From NCBI GenBank assembly GCA_012184525.1, contig WOFQ01000005.1:434001-498000 (forward strand): a DNA stretch of 64,000 bases, written 5' to 3'. Below, one piece after another: positions 33,696 to 46,738 of the stretch. Position 1 is the stretch's first letter; the number at the start of each line of letters is the position of its first letter. Under the pieces are notes generated by a model, which was given only the letters and a program-made list of their open reading frames with translations, was not told the origin of the DNA and made no database searches. A program made the position numbers and the translations under genes. This stretch comes from Xenoacremonium recifei. Its lineage: Eukaryota; Ascomycota; Sordariomycetes; Hypocreales; Nectriaceae.

Positions 33696-35210
33696 TCTAT
33701 TTTTGAATGCGACTCGGGCGACGACACGGTCACTAAGAGGATGGTAGGTGGTTGAAGCTATTCCCAAGCTATCCTGCGGTGGGAGTCCGGGAGATCTGAT
33801 GTGCCCTCCCATGGAGTTAAACTCACGAGATAAGCTTCGCGGGGTTTGCCGATCAGTTGAATATCATGAAGCTCCTATAGGTTGCATGTCATGGGCAAGA
33901 TCGAAAGCTCAATGCTGTATAAAAAGGGTCGTTAGGAGAACCTCGAAGATGGTTCATATTAGATAACATAAAGGGACCGACCTTATGTGGATATTAATTT
34001 GCACCTCATGTCTCACTGACATAAAGCGAATTCGGTAAACCCTACTGAGGATAGTCCTTGGACATGACTTGGATGATATGGGTATGGTTGGGGTCGTCGC
34101 CTTAAGAGCATGTTTTGTTTGGGCTAATGCTCATATACGGTAGAGGGAGGAGCTGGTGATGGGTGTCATGACACAGAAAAGGTGGAATGACCGACCTTCG
34201 TCTTGTTTTGCGGCTTAGTCCATAGGCTGCGAGGTATTTTGATCGATCTCGGAGTATTTTGGGATACTTCTCCGGGGATCGGAAGAGCCTCCTGTGCAGT
34301 ATGACTCAGGAGGCAGTGTGACCTCCATCACAATAAGTGTTGAGATCTTTGACTTGTAATACAGATCGCAGACGATTAAATCTCGGTATATTTGAGAGGT
34401 AGGGGTGGCAAAGCTGATGAATACGTACAAGCTGGTCACTGAAGAAAAAATTCATGGTCATGAACGGAGGAAATAAAAAGGGGAACAAAGAGCAATTATC
34501 CGTATTCATGTAGGCACTTTGCTTGTATCATGAGGTGTGTTCCCGGTGGCTGCAGGCATACTCCCCGAAAATACGAGAAGAAGCGCAATTGTGCGACGCG
34601 GCTTCGGAAGTGCGTTTGCCGGGAACGAATCGATTGAAACAAGCCACAATAGCCACAATGCCACGTACGGAGTATGCCTTCATTGAGTCTGTTTGTTCAT
34701 GTTGTCGGAATTAGCTACGTAGAGAATTGAAAACCCGTGGGAAGGCGAGAGCATGAGGTGATCTCAGCCGCTTATCTAGCAACCCGGAGGGGTAAGGACA
34801 AGACGGAAGGAAAGACTCGCCTGGCACATTGAGCCTACCTGTTTCAGCCAGACCATTCAACACAAATTTAAGCATCTACTCTAATTTCTCGTCAAGACAA
34901 TACGAATTGAGTGGTCATGATGGCACCAACTTTTGTCAGCAGTATCCCTCGCTCAGCTCTCGCAACGTTATAACTTATCAGGCTGATGGTGTCAGCGGGG
35001 CAGCATTTCCAAAACACCCCGCAATTCCGCACCGCAACCGGCGAGCCCCGCGACCGTCCGTGACAGACGACGCGCCAGCTGCCATTAGTCGGCCCAGCTC
35101 CGGATCTCCGGTCTGAACTCTGCCTCGTTCAAAGCAGAATCTCGAAGAGCTGCCCGCAAGAGTCGTTCCTTTGCCATAAGCGCGGCGTTCTACCCGGTTG
35201 AATCCTCACC
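33696..35210. other. gene-poor intergenic region
   Basis: About 1.5 kb with AT-rich blocks and no convincing gene. The right end should hold the nicotinate phosphoribosyltransferase promoter. No transposon open frame was recognised; decayed repeats cannot be excluded. Confidence 0.45.
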
Positions 35211-36706
35211 ATGGACTTCAATAGCTCCTCTCCCTTCCCTGAGGGAGTCATCTCCTTCCTCGACACGGATCTTTACAAATTGACGATGCAATGCGCCGTT
35301 TTCAAGTTCTTCAAGGACGTTCCGGTGACGTACGCCTTCACGAACCGCACGCCCGACAAGAAGCTATCTCGGGAGGCCTTCCGGTGGTTGGAGGAGCAGA
35401 TACGAAGTAGGGACTCTTCTCGCGCCTGAATTTTCGCAACTAACCCCGCGGGTAGAGCTGGGCAACATCTCCCTATCCACCGAAGAGTACAAGTTCCTCG
35501 AGACACACTGCGATTACCTGTCACGCGAATACCTTCAGTTCCTCAAAGACTTCCGCTTGCGGCCCAGAGAACAAGTGGTCCTGAAGTTCCTCCCCGTGGG
35601 AGACGATACCGGCGCCGACTCGGATGTGGGAGACATCGATATCCAGATCAAGGGCACGTGGGTGGACACGATCTTATACGAAATCCCCATGCTGGCCCTC
35701 ACCTCTGAAGCGTACTTCCGATTCATGGACACCGATTGGAACTATGAGGGACAAGAAGACAAGGCGTTTGACAAGGGCATGAAGCTGCTTGAGGCTGGTT
35801 GTATCACGTCCGAGTTTGGAACCCGCAGGCGGCGCGACTACCACACCCAGGCCCTGGTCTTCAGGGGTCTTGTCAAGGCTTCAAAGGAGGCGGATAAGAG
35901 AGGATACCCCGGCAAGCTATCTGGCACGAGTAACGTCCATCTTGCCATGCGCTTCAACATCCCGCCTGTCGGGACCGTCGCCCACGAGTGGTTTATGGGA
36001 ACGGCGTCAATCATTGGCGACTACAAGACCGCAACCGAGGAGGCTCTGCGCCACTGGGTTGGCTGCTTCGGTAACAAGCTGGGCATTGCCCTGACGGACA
36101 CCTTCGGCACCCAAGAATTCCTGCGGTCTTTTAGCCTTCCTGTCCGGACTGTTGAGGGAGGTTTCCCCGCGGAGACGTTCCAGAAGGAGGACGGAAGTAC
36201 AAAGTCCTACGCAGAAGTCTTTGCTGGCGTACGACAAGACTCGGGCGACCCTGCAGAGTACACCAAAATGATGCGCGACTACTACGACAAGCAGGGGATC
36301 AAGGACAAGAAGCTGATTGTCTTTTCCGACTCGCTGAACATTGACCGGTGCCTGGAGTACAAGAAGGTTTCCGAAGATCTCGGATTCCAACCGACGTTTG
36401 GTGTCGGGACTTTCTTGACCAATGACTTTGTCCACCTCAACACAGGGACTAAGTCGGTGCCATTGAACATTGTCATCAAGATCAGCTCGGCTGCGGGACG
36501 GCCAGCGATCAAGATCAGGTATGGTTCTCACTCTGCAGGCATTGTTGGATATGAGACTGACTGCAAGTAGTGACAATATTGGCAAGAATACCGGCGACAA
36601 GGAAACGGTTGAGAGAGTGAAGCATGAGCTCGGCTACGTAGAGCGGGAGTGGGAAGAAGGCGACGAGACTGCGCGATGGGGAAGAGAAGATGCTGCCAAG
36701 CCGTGA
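35211..36706 (+). CDS. NPT1: nicotinate phosphoribosyltransferase
   Basis: Converts nicotinate and PRPP to nicotinate mononucleotide, the salvage entry to NAD. Exons 35211-35406, 35456-36518 and 36571-36706 (introns of 49 and 52 bp) give 464 residues, near the size of yeast Npt1 (429). Diagnostic parts are [17 protein letters not shown] at the N-terminus, [40 protein letters not shown] with the phosphorylatable His, [29 protein letters not shown] and [10 protein letters not shown]. The third exon restores the C-terminus after [11 protein letters not shown]. The first intron is short and its frame rebuilds [13 protein letters not shown]. Confidence 0.95.
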
Positions 36707-37999
36707 ATTCTCCGACCAGAGAGAGGGTGAACCCGTTATGACACGCGACCTCGCTGGAGCGAGAGGACCAATCTCAGATCAATCCGCATGAGGTTTGCTG
36801 GGGACCAAGGTGAAAGAGAACTCGAAGAGGAGTTTTGAATGGGGTTACACTCGTAACAACTACAGGTATAGACACGGTGCGCCAGGACAGTAATTATCAG
36901 ACTCGAGAGGGCGGCGTTTGTATATTCATTCTTGCCGGTACCCGTCCGCCAATGTCGGCCATTTTTATGCACACAAATCCGTAGCGGGACGGAAAGGGAC
37001 GTTTGCCTTGGGACGGTTGAAGGATATTGTTGATTGTTGTGGACGGGAAACTTGACGGGAACCGACACCAGCCACCCGCATTACTGTCTGTGATTGGCCC
37101 CCAAGGCGAGCGAGCGCTTCAACGGGCTAGCTCTCGGCCAACAGACAAGGGTGTTTCCAGGATTTCGACTTGACAGGAGAGAGCCAAAGAGGAAAAAATC
37201 TTTCACGCCGACTTGTTGCGGCGCCCAACCTCCTCATTGTCGTTTGGCAAGGTGTTACGGAGCACGGCAGAGGCTACGAATAGCCTCACTCGGGATCAGA
37301 CAGGGCTGGCTGGCTGGCTCCCGCGCCGAGGCGTCAGACTCTTCAGGGCCCTTGAATCCCAATCCCTGTCCCCTGGACTAACTCAGAGAGTAAGCTCTCC
37401 ACTCCATCCGCCGGCGCCGTCTCCCAGCCCTCACTCATCAACTTCTCGTTAGCGGCGGGCGCCTTTGCTCAGTGCTCACAACCCCGGACGGGCCCTCCCA
37501 TCCCATCGAACCCCTGCTCGCCTGGTTAATAATAAGTTGGCTGGCTGGAAACCGGAAACCAAACCTGCTGGGATGCTGCGCGGCTTGCCCTGGCCTGACC
37601 TCGTCGCAGCTCTGGCCGTTCAACCTCCTCATTTTCCAGTTTCCAGCTTCCAGCTCGTCTCCGTCGACTCATAAGAAACCGTCCGCCAGTCGGCACACGC
37701 TCCGCTGGCTCCCGCATGACGCTGCAGAGCATTGCATTGGCTGGCTTCAGATCATCCATGACATGCTCCGTAATGTAGCATGGCCGCCTGCATGAGACCA
37801 ACCAGCCGAGCCACCCATTCCTCGTCGTCTCTCACCCGCTCCCGCTACGAGGCCAGCAGCTGCAAGACGAGACCGAAAGAAAGAAGAAGAAGAAGAACCA
37901 GACGAACCCACCGACTACTCAACTAGAGCTCCATCGCCACTCATCATCTCCTCCACATCAGCTTCACCGCTAGCTCACCTCCCCATCCCCAACCTCACC
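36707..37999. promoter_or_regulatory. intergenic region with the PhoD-like gene promoter
   Basis: About 1.3 kb between two plus-strand genes. A purine-rich tract (GAAAGAAAGAAGAAGAAG) lies near 37877-37896, about 110 bp before the start codon, followed by C/T-rich sequence as in fungal core promoters. Short GC-rich frames are not supported. Confidence 0.45.
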
Positions 38000-40900
38000 A
38001 TGTCGGCGCCCTACTGGGGCCAGCTGCCCGGCCCCAAGATCGTCTCGGCCCATCCTCATCACGGCCGCCGGCCCTCTGACTCGAGCGACTACGCTTACTC
38101 GCACACTGACCGCAGACCCTCAATGGACGCCCAGGGCAGTCGCAGAAACCGTGCCTCTGTCCAGACTGCTCATACAGAAGCTCCCACCGAGTCGACCTTC
38201 AGTCCGTACGAGTCGTCGACGCCCACGAGCTTTGCCCCGAAGGGTCTTGCTCCTCGCCCGGCCTCCTACCAGCGCAGTGCACCCAGAGACCAGCCCTCAG
38301 ATAACCGCCGTTCAAGTCACAATCCAGACCCCGAAGACTACGACGAGCCACTCTCGCCTACTGCCCCCGTCGACCCCGAGGCGTCTCGAGGCCCTCCAGT
38401 GAGCTACCGCCACCCGTACGGCAACGGCGGCCTCCCTTATACATACACGGCGTCTGGCGACCCGTCCCAGGCCGCCCCCGAGAACAACATGGACAGTTAT
38501 GGCGGCAGCGTTCCAGCCAGCAGGTCGGCCAGCCAGGACTATGGGAGGGCACCAGCTGAAGGCGGAAGACGAGACTCTGAAGCCATGCTGCGAGAGATGG
38601 CCTCTCAATCGAGGCGGCCAAGTGGGACATCAGACCGGCGCAGAAAGTTCGCAGACGACCGATCTCCCCTCCAAAGGCTGGAGCTGACGCTCGATAGCAT
38701 CACAAAGGAGGAAAAGCGTGCCCGCGTCGAAGCGGCGGAACAGCGAGCAAGAGAGAGAGCCGCGCTTAGAGCTGCCCAGAAGGCTCCCGAGCAGCAAGTG
38801 CGATTCAATGACCAACAGCCCTCCACGACCTACCCAAGTGAGCAGTATAGCATGCCAGCTGAGGCGGCGCCAGTGGTCGCGGCTGAGACAGCTCCTCGGC
38901 AAACCCGTCATCGAGAGCCTTCTCGAGAAGTGCCGGCGGAGACTTACCGAGACATGCCCACAGAGCCTTCGAGAGACTCCTATGGAGAGACTTATAGAGA
39001 TCCTTACAGAGAGCAATATAGGGAGCCGTATAGCCAGGCGCCTGTCAGTCGGCACCGTTCTAACCGCCAGAAAGGATCATCCACCAGACAATACACTGAC
39101 GATGTTGACCACTATGGTTCCGGGGCTTTGCAAGATCCCGAGGAATACGAGCAAGCCCCGGCTCCTGCTCCTGTACAGAAACTTGTCGAACAAGAGTCAG
39201 GAATACCGAAGCGCAATCTGAGCTTCCGAGAGCGTGCAGCACAGGACACCGAGCCAGCGCCCACATCCAGAGATCACTGGGACACACAGAAATATCAGGA
39301 GCCTCCTGCACCATCAGGATTCTCCCTTACTCGATCAGGGAGCAACAAGCTTAAGAAGGATCCTCCGGGAGACCCCTGGTATCGAATGAAGAGAGAGCTT
39401 GCTGAGAAGAACCGATCTGCGTCAGAAGCTGCTCCTCCCCCTCAGACCCAGCAAGGACTGCTTCCGGAGCAGCACGTTACTCGAGCTTCTCTGGATAAAG
39501 AACTGCCTCCGGACCCTCCGCGTAATCGAATCCCTGTCGTCGATGCCTCAACTCGAGGAGTCCGCGTACAGATGCCGGGCGATGACCAAGGCATTCGACG
39601 TCGCGCCACCGAGCCAATTCCGCGGAAGGAATACGAATCAGACGAAGAATACATCCCGCCAGTTTCGAGGGGCCAGACATTTGCAAGAAACGAACCGACC
39701 ACACGAGAACTACCTCAAGATGCTGCCGCTGCACGGAGACGACAGGAACGCGCAGACGACTCTTCATCAGATTCTTCCCACCATCACCGTGTGTCTAACA
39801 TGGTCTTCAAGCGCAAGGAAGACATGGTTCCGGGCGATGGCCTTTACCTACCTCCTCAATGGCTAGAGGAGTGGAAGAAGGGGACGGTTGGAACGCTTGC
39901 TGGCACTTTACTGGACATTCATCATGACACCCATCGCTCTGCAACACCCGACCAGGGCAAGGCATGGTGGGAGAAGGATGGTCGACGAGGAAACCATCCC
40001 TATGGGGCACGGCCGCGGAAGGCTGAAGCCTTTGATGGGGAGTATGATGAGAAGGGTAAGCTCTACGTTTCGACCAAGCTGTGATGTCAACTAACATATC
40101 ATGGCAGCCCCAACGCGTTTCAAGCCGCCATTGTACCTCAAGTGTGGCCCGCTCCTAAGATACTGTGGTATTCGCAAGGAAAAGGTGCCGAATCGAGCAC
40201 CCAAGGGCGGTGCTGTGTCGGAGAGGGAAATCTGGAGAGGCTCTGTCATGATAGTGACACAAGACAGAGACTCATCCTATGAGATCGCTCCCACGCTGAG
40301 GCTCTTTGTCCAGGATATCGAGTTGCTGCCACCACCTCCCCACAGTGTGAAGGGTGAACTGTCCCCAGAATACGTCGATCCTATCTCCGGCCATCCAAAG
40401 GTTGGTCGTCGAGGCGAGACGGTCTACGTCCGTCCCGTGGACCATCTCGAGGAAGCGAAGGATCTATCTCGCGACGAGACCGATGAGGGACTCTTCGAAC
40501 AAAGTCGCAGCCCCCCCGAGGTGCCACTCCCTGAAGGCGAAACTGATCTTCCTGGTTCATTTGCTAGCCGGCGAAAGCGCGTCGGAATCGATGGCGAGAA
40601 AGTTCAGAAGTATAAGGATGTTAGAGGCTTCCGCTTGCACACTGAGCGCGGATACACGTTCTGGCGGTTCAACATCGAAGTCGAGCTGCGCGAGAAGCAA
40701 CAGCGCATTGCCTATCGTATCAACCGGGGGCCTGCTACAGGTTTCTGGGTGCCTGCTCGCGGACAGACGATGAACATGATGTTCTATAGCTGCAATGGCT
40801 TCAGTTTGGGCGTCAAGACGCACGAGATGAGTGGTCCTGACCCGATGTGGCGAGACGTCTTGAACAACCATCAGACACAGCCTTTCCATCTGATGATTGG

Positions 40901-43101
40901 TGGCGGTGACCAGATCTACAATGATTGTGTTGCCGATGATTGCGAGCTATTTGGAGAGTGGCTAGATATCCGGAACCCTGTGCACAAGCACACGGCTTCC
41001 TTTACTCCTCAGATGCAGAACGAGGTGGAGTTGTTCTATTTGGAGAGATACTGCATGTGGTTCTCTCAGGGCCTATTTGGCTTGGCCAACTCTCAGATCC
41101 CGATGGTCAACATGTGGGATGACCATGATATCTTTGATGGTTATGGTTCCTATCCTCACCATTATATGAACTCTCCCGTGTTCTGCGGCCTAGGCGCCGT
41201 CGCTTTCAAATACTACATGCTCTTCCAGCACCAGAGCATTCTGAGCGAGACGGAGATGACTGAACCCAGCTGGATCATCGGCGAGCAACCCGGCCCCTAT
41301 ATCGGAGAGCTTAGCCGCAGTCTTTTCGTTCCTGTTGGTTCAAAGGCGGCGCTACTGGCTATTGACTGCCGCTCCGAGCGTACCGAGCATGATGTTGTCG
41401 CTGATAAGACGTGGGAGAAGATCATGAACCGACTGTATGCTGAGTTGAGACGGGGAGAAGTGGAACATTTGCTTGTACTTCTGGGAGTTCCAATCGCATA
41501 CCCTCGGTTGGTATGGTTGGAAAACATGTGAGTCAATCCAGAAAGCCGAATCTTTGAGAATACGTCTGACCTTGTTTGCAGCCTCACGTCACGACTCATG
41601 GACCCCGTCAAAGCCCTGGGCAGGACTGGAATTTTTGGCAAGGCCATGAACAACATTGATGGCGGTGTCGAGGTGCTTGATGACTTGAACGACCACTGGA
41701 CCGCAAAGAACCACAAGCAGGAGAGAAGCATTGTGATTGAGGACCTGCAAGATCTTGCTATTGATAAGTCGTTGCGGGTCACTATCTTGAGGTATGTCTT
41801 GTTCCCTTTTAGTGAAGATCATAAATGCTGACCAAAGTAGTGGTGATGTTCATCTTGCCGCTGTCGGACAATTCTACACCAACCCTAAGCTGGGTCTGGC
41901 GAAGCACAAGGATCCGCGATATATGCCAAATGTCATCTCTTCGGCGATTGCTAATGTCCCTCCGCCGGATTTGCTGGCCGATGTGCTCAACAAGCGAAAC
42001 AAGGTTCATCACTTCGACAAGAAGACAGACGAGGACATGATTCCTATGTTCCAGACAGGTGTGGACGGTAAAGCGAGAAACAATAAGCACCTTTTGCCGC
42101 ATCGCAACTGGTGCTCGATCCGAGAATGGGCTCCCGGAAGCACCCCTCCTCCTACACCGCCGGCTTCGTCTCATGAGAGAAGCCCCAGCCCACCTCCTCC
42201 TAGTGGAGGCGGTCTCTTCAGAAGACTCTCTCTATCTAGGAGCAGATCGGTCGATCAACGGCCCGAGGTCTCCCGGGATTCGGTTCGCGGCTCTTCACGA
42301 CCACCCGTCTCCAAGGGCGGTGGTTTATGGAGGAGTCTGTCTCGACGCGGCTCAACCAGCGGAGATCGACCTGCTAAGCTCACGCGATCTCAGTCTGTTG
42401 GCCACGACGAACCGAAGAAGGGCGGGTTCTTCAGCAGTTTTGGTAGGAGCAACAGTCGAAGACGCCCTGATGATGGCGGTATCAACGGCACCTGGGGCAT
42501 GGACAGCGAGGAGGGCGATTACTCGGAGGAGTCCCTTAGAGTGGGAAGACAACGCCCTTCAGGTCTTCGTGGAGGAGCAGCGTATGATGAATATCAGGAG
42601 GGAGACGACATGCATTTCATGGCTCATCCCCCGAGACGCGCGCAGACAGTGGGCGGCCCAACCGTGGATAGTCCTCGCATGAGCGAGCCTGAGGGACCGC
42701 CCACACGACCCTTCCACCGCACTCCTACAGGACTGTCCACGAAGCAGAAGCGCAAGGCAGAGAATTTCGAAGTTGACCTCGAGGGCGGGCTGGACATTTG
42801 CCTGAATGTTGAGGTCAACCCCAAAGAACCAACGGGTATTACGGTCCCATACCGACTTCTTGTGCCGCGACTTTACTACGAATACGACCCAGCCGATGAC
42901 GATAGTCTCGATGAGGCACTACCGCCGCCGCCTTCCAAGGCTGCTCAGCCAACATCTTCGGCACCGCCTCAGCCGAGTGCGTTTCAGCGATTGCTGAGTT
43001 TCAGGAAGAAGCCTGCGAAGCCGCCTGTGCAGCATCAGCAGGGAGAGGAGGGGTATGATTACTACAGCGATGAGGATGATGATCATTATCACGGCCGTTG
43101 A
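38000..43101 (+). CDS. large PhoD-like metallophosphatase
   Basis: Four exons: 38000-40055, 40108-41527, 41582-41791 and 41841-43101 (introns of 52, 54 and 50 bp), coding 1648 residues. Residues 1-685 are disordered and rich in Arg, Tyr, Pro and Ser, with a run of short Tyr-Arg-rich repeats near 315-350 (for example YRDPYREQYREPY). The PhoD-type phosphatase domain occupies about 870-1300, with metal-binding motifs GGGDQIYND (near 951), NMWDDHDIFDGYG (near 1022) and SGDVHLAAVG (near 1229), the last rebuilt across an intron. The C-terminus is again Ser/Arg-rich, then acidic. There is no signal peptide or membrane helix, unlike secreted bacterial PhoD, so it is likely cytosolic. The substrate is unknown. 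The N-terminal sequence MSAPYWGQLP opens the chain and joins the phosphatase in frame, so this is one gene. Confidence 0.92.
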
Positions 43102-44012
43102 GAAGAAATTTTGGTCGGAAAAGGGGCAGATGTTTTCAGAGTACATTGTTGAAAAGCGTTAGTATATGCATGTAGGGCATTAAGCATGGTTCGGCATTTT
43201 CACTGGCATACATAAGGGAATTCAGTTATCATATTGTTTACAAAGTTGTTTCATAAGGAGTTCGGGGGATTACATACGGGTTGTCATATGAACAAATGCA
43301 ATGAAGAAGTCTGAGTCTGGTGTGAGCATGAGAGGAGATCCCCGGGTTTTGGAAGTGAGCGGAACTTAGCGCCAGGAACCGATCGAGGCGCTGGGATTGA
43401 ATCGGGCCTAAGAAACGCCTCTTGGCAAGGGGTAAGACGGCTCATCGGGCTGTGCATTTAAGAAGCATTTGAGCGAAACTACGGCTTGTTCCATATATGA
43501 CAACATGAAAGCGGTTATGATGGCTGGACACAGCTTCAAAAGAAATGTACATGGTGTTTCCATACCCTTTGACCTGTCACAAAGCGTAATGAATGGGAGC
43601 TCGAAGTCCAATCCATCCGTGAAGCTGCTAAAAATGTGCTGCGCCCTGTAGCTACAGGGGCCAACCGCTAAAAACTCCGGTAGGTGGGCTGTCGCTGCAG
43701 TGGAGCTCCCCGGCTTCTGGCGAATCAGCCCCTGTGGCCACCTCACTTGGATGGATTGCAGTTGGCAGGTGCCTCCCTGACGTTACGTCGCAGCTCCTCC
43801 ACAAGGACAGACCTCGATCGAGCCAAGTCGACTCCTTTTCATACACAACTCGATTCCATCCCGACAGCGCCTTCGACGAGAGAAGCTCAAAGACCGCTTA
43901 ACCTGTATTCCTACGAGACTTTACGACGATTCCCCCTTCTCGACGCTCGATCCCCGTCCGCCACGACCTCCTGCTTCCCGCCGCCAGGGCACGGCATGCG
44001 CATGGCGCCAGC
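43102..44012. promoter_or_regulatory. intergenic region with the Cdc1/Ted1-like promoter
   Basis: About 900 bp between two plus-strand genes, holding the PhoD 3' UTR and the next promoter. No gene was seen. Confidence 0.45.
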
Positions 44013-46086
44013 ATGTCGCATCGCCACCATGATACCCTCGCCGATGAGCTGGCTCTTCGCCTGAAGCACGGGCTGCGACGCGCCTGGGAATGGGGTCTCG
44101 GGCCTGGTCGTCAGCTTGCTACAACGTACGCTCTGCGGGCGTTGCATCAGCTGCGGCGAAACTTGACACCTGCGCGCCTGTTGAGCTTCCCACACTTGCT
44201 GGTGCTGTTCTGGATACCTGTGTTGCTCTGGGGGGAGCTGTGGGTGTTTGATAGTAGGGTGTCGGAGTGCCATTGGGACCATTGGGAGAAATGGGTACGT
44301 TCTATTGAGTCTCTGGAGCTCTGATTTGGGTGTCTAATGTGATGTGTGTATGCAGCCCAAGGCAGCGAAGCCGCACCATCTCGTCTTCGTTGCTGATCCC
44401 CAGATCACCGATCCGCACTCGTATCCGGGCCGGCCGTGGCCGTTGAACCCCCTGACTATTCTCATAACCGACAACTACCTAAAGCGAGGCTACGGTGCCC
44501 TACAACGACAAGTGCACCCCGACAGCATCTTCTTCCTAGGCGATCTATTCGACGGTGGGCGAGAGTGGAAGACGCGGCAGGGCCACTTCGTAGATCCGAA
44601 GTGGGGGAATGCAAGGTCCAAGGACGAGGCGAAGCTTGTCAAAACGTGGCATCGCAAGTACGGCGAGGATTACTGGTTGAGCGAGTATGCGCGCTTCGGG
44701 AGAATATTCTCGGACGGGTTCAACTCCGCAGGCGATGAGCCGGGATCGTGGCAGAGGGGGCGCAAGCTGGTGGCCAGTTTGCCGGGGAATCACGACTTGG
44801 GCTTTGGCGCGCAGGTCCAACTCCCTGTGAGGGATCGATTCAGCGCGTACTTTGGGGATTTGAACCGGGTGGATGTGATTGGAAACCATACTATTGTGTC
44901 TGTGGATGCGGTTTCACTCGGCGCGGGAACGTCTGTTCAGAAGGACAAGCACGATCTGCGGCCGATATACGAGCCTGTGTACAAGTTCCTTGATGAGGTG
45001 AAGGCGACCAAACGGAAAGCAGTGCAGGAAGAGCTGGCTTTCTGGTACGATACCGAACGGGAATTGCGCTACCCGCACGATGTCGAAGAGTTGGACACTG
45101 CCGACCTGTCCGACTTCCCTCAGATGGACCCGGGGGCTGGAACTGCAGACTTCCCGACTATTCTGCTCACACACGTTCCGTTATACCGACTTCCCGGAAC
45201 GCCCTGTGGCCCGAAGCGCGAGCATTGGCCACCGACAAAGCCGCCTAAAGGGCAGAAGAGCCCTGTCTACCCTGACAACCGCAACGCGCTCAGCGTGGTG
45301 GCAGGATACCAGTACCAGAACGTGCTGAACGAGGCCGACTCGGTCAAGCTGATCAAGAGTATTGGCAACGTCAAGCACGTTTTCTCTGGTGACGATCATG
45401 ACTACTGCGAGGTGGTGCACTCAGAAGCCAAAGAGAGCGTGCGCGAGATCACCGTCAAGAGCATGAGCATGGCTATGGGCGTGCCAACGCCGGGCTTCAT
45501 GATGGTCAGCCTTTATAACCCGGTCGACAAGGATGGCAAACCCCTCCCTGGCGCTCCTGAGAGCACTATGCAGACACATCTCTGTTTGCTGCCGAACCAA
45601 ATCCACACTTACATGAACTACATCGTCTTCATCATCATCACCCTCGTCCTCCTCACTGTGCGGGCATTCCTTGTGCCCGTCCTCAACCTCACTCCTTTCG
45701 CGCTCGAGACCCAGCGTTACATCCCTGGAAACATTCTACCCGTCCACAAGGATAAGCTCGACCCACCCGAGCTTTTTACAGCGCGCACATCTTCCTCTGG
45801 GACGTCGGCGCACCAGCATCTCTCGGTCACGACGCCACGTCTAGGCCGCAGTTCGTCGCCGTCTAAGTGGCAATCGCGTCGCAGTAGACACGCTAAGCGG
45901 TGGGGATGGGGTGTCGATGACGGGCCGAGGATTCATCTTGACGATAATCTTTATGACATTGGGAAGAAGGATAAGAGGGTTGGAGGGCGGAGAGTGCTGG
46001 GTGTTGTGGGGAGGGAGTTATGGACGACCACGTGGAGAGTAGCGTGGATGGTGGTGCTGTACTGGGTATATCTCGCACGAGGCTGA
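44013..46086 (+). CDS. GPI-anchor remodelling metallophosphoesterase (Cdc1/Ted1/PGAP5 family)
   Basis: Family members remove ethanolamine phosphate from a GPI mannose in the ER/Golgi, needed for export of GPI proteins. Exons 44013-44294 and 44356-46086 (intron 61 bp) give 670 residues. An N-terminal membrane helix (LLSFPHLLVLFWIPVLLWG, near 57-75) is followed by the calcineurin-like metal site: VFVADPQITDPHSY, FFLGDLFDGG, SLPGNHDLGFG, LLTHVPLYRLPG and FSGDDHDYCE. Family-specific VKSMSMAMGVPTPGF comes next, then a second membrane helix (YIVFIIITLVLLTVRAFLV) and a long basic tail ending in another hydrophobic stretch. Active site predicted lumenal. Cdc1-like and Ted1-like members cannot be separated here. 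Confidence 0.9.
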
Positions 46087-46738
46087 GCCCTGATCAAATA
46101 AAAATACGAAGGGACAAATTGGGAGAGAGGAGTCGGCATGGTTTTGTATATCAAGTTTCCTTGATGTGGTCGGGTTTTTGCATTGGGCGGTGCTAGAGGT
46201 CCGCTGGAAGCTCGTGGCGAGCATTTGTTTTGTATACATAGGGTTGGGACGGTGTAATAATAATGTAGAGGATCAAAATGCAAATGAAGTGTGAAGACGC
46301 TTGTCGTGCTTGAGGCCCAAGGAGTGAGGGCCAGATCAATAACGCTGGTAGCTACGGCCAATACCGTTCAAACACTTGGCTGTATTAGAAGGATTTCGAT
46401 ACTTCAGCCAGAGAGATCGCTTGCAGCGGATCTGTAAGCATGAGAAGAAAGTCCGCGGCGGAGATTGCTCAGCAACATTGTATTATACCATGCCATGATG
46501 CATCGGTCGTGGACTCGGTGCGGCGTTCGGCGGTTTCGGTGGATCCCTCCGAACGGCCCCGCCGAAAGCGCCGGTGTTGAGTCCGGGACATAAAGGGGAG
46601 GCTTTGCAGCATGTAAAAGATAAATAGTTGCAGCTCACAAGCATATGAATACTGCTCTGCTCAATCAATATTGTCAGTCTTCTGTTATTAAGGAACTTGA
46701 GGACCCTTATTGGTAGATCAAAGATCCTTACCGACAAG
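46087..46738. promoter_or_regulatory. promoter region of the 46739 reductase
   Basis: About 650 bp, with an 8-bp inverted repeat near its right third. No gene was seen; the left part is 3' UTR of the phosphoesterase. Confidence 0.45.
46526..46566. promoter_or_regulatory. inverted repeat TTCGGCGG / CCGCCGAA
   Basis: Perfect 8-bp arms at 46526-46533 and 46559-46566 with 25 bp between, about 170 bp before the reductase start. Each arm carries CGG triplets such as Zn2Cys6 proteins bind. Functional use is inferred only. Confidence 0.35.

Noticed and set aside
33696..35210. Possible transposon remnant in the gap before NPT1
   Set aside because: No transposase or reverse-transcriptase motif, no terminal repeats found by eye.
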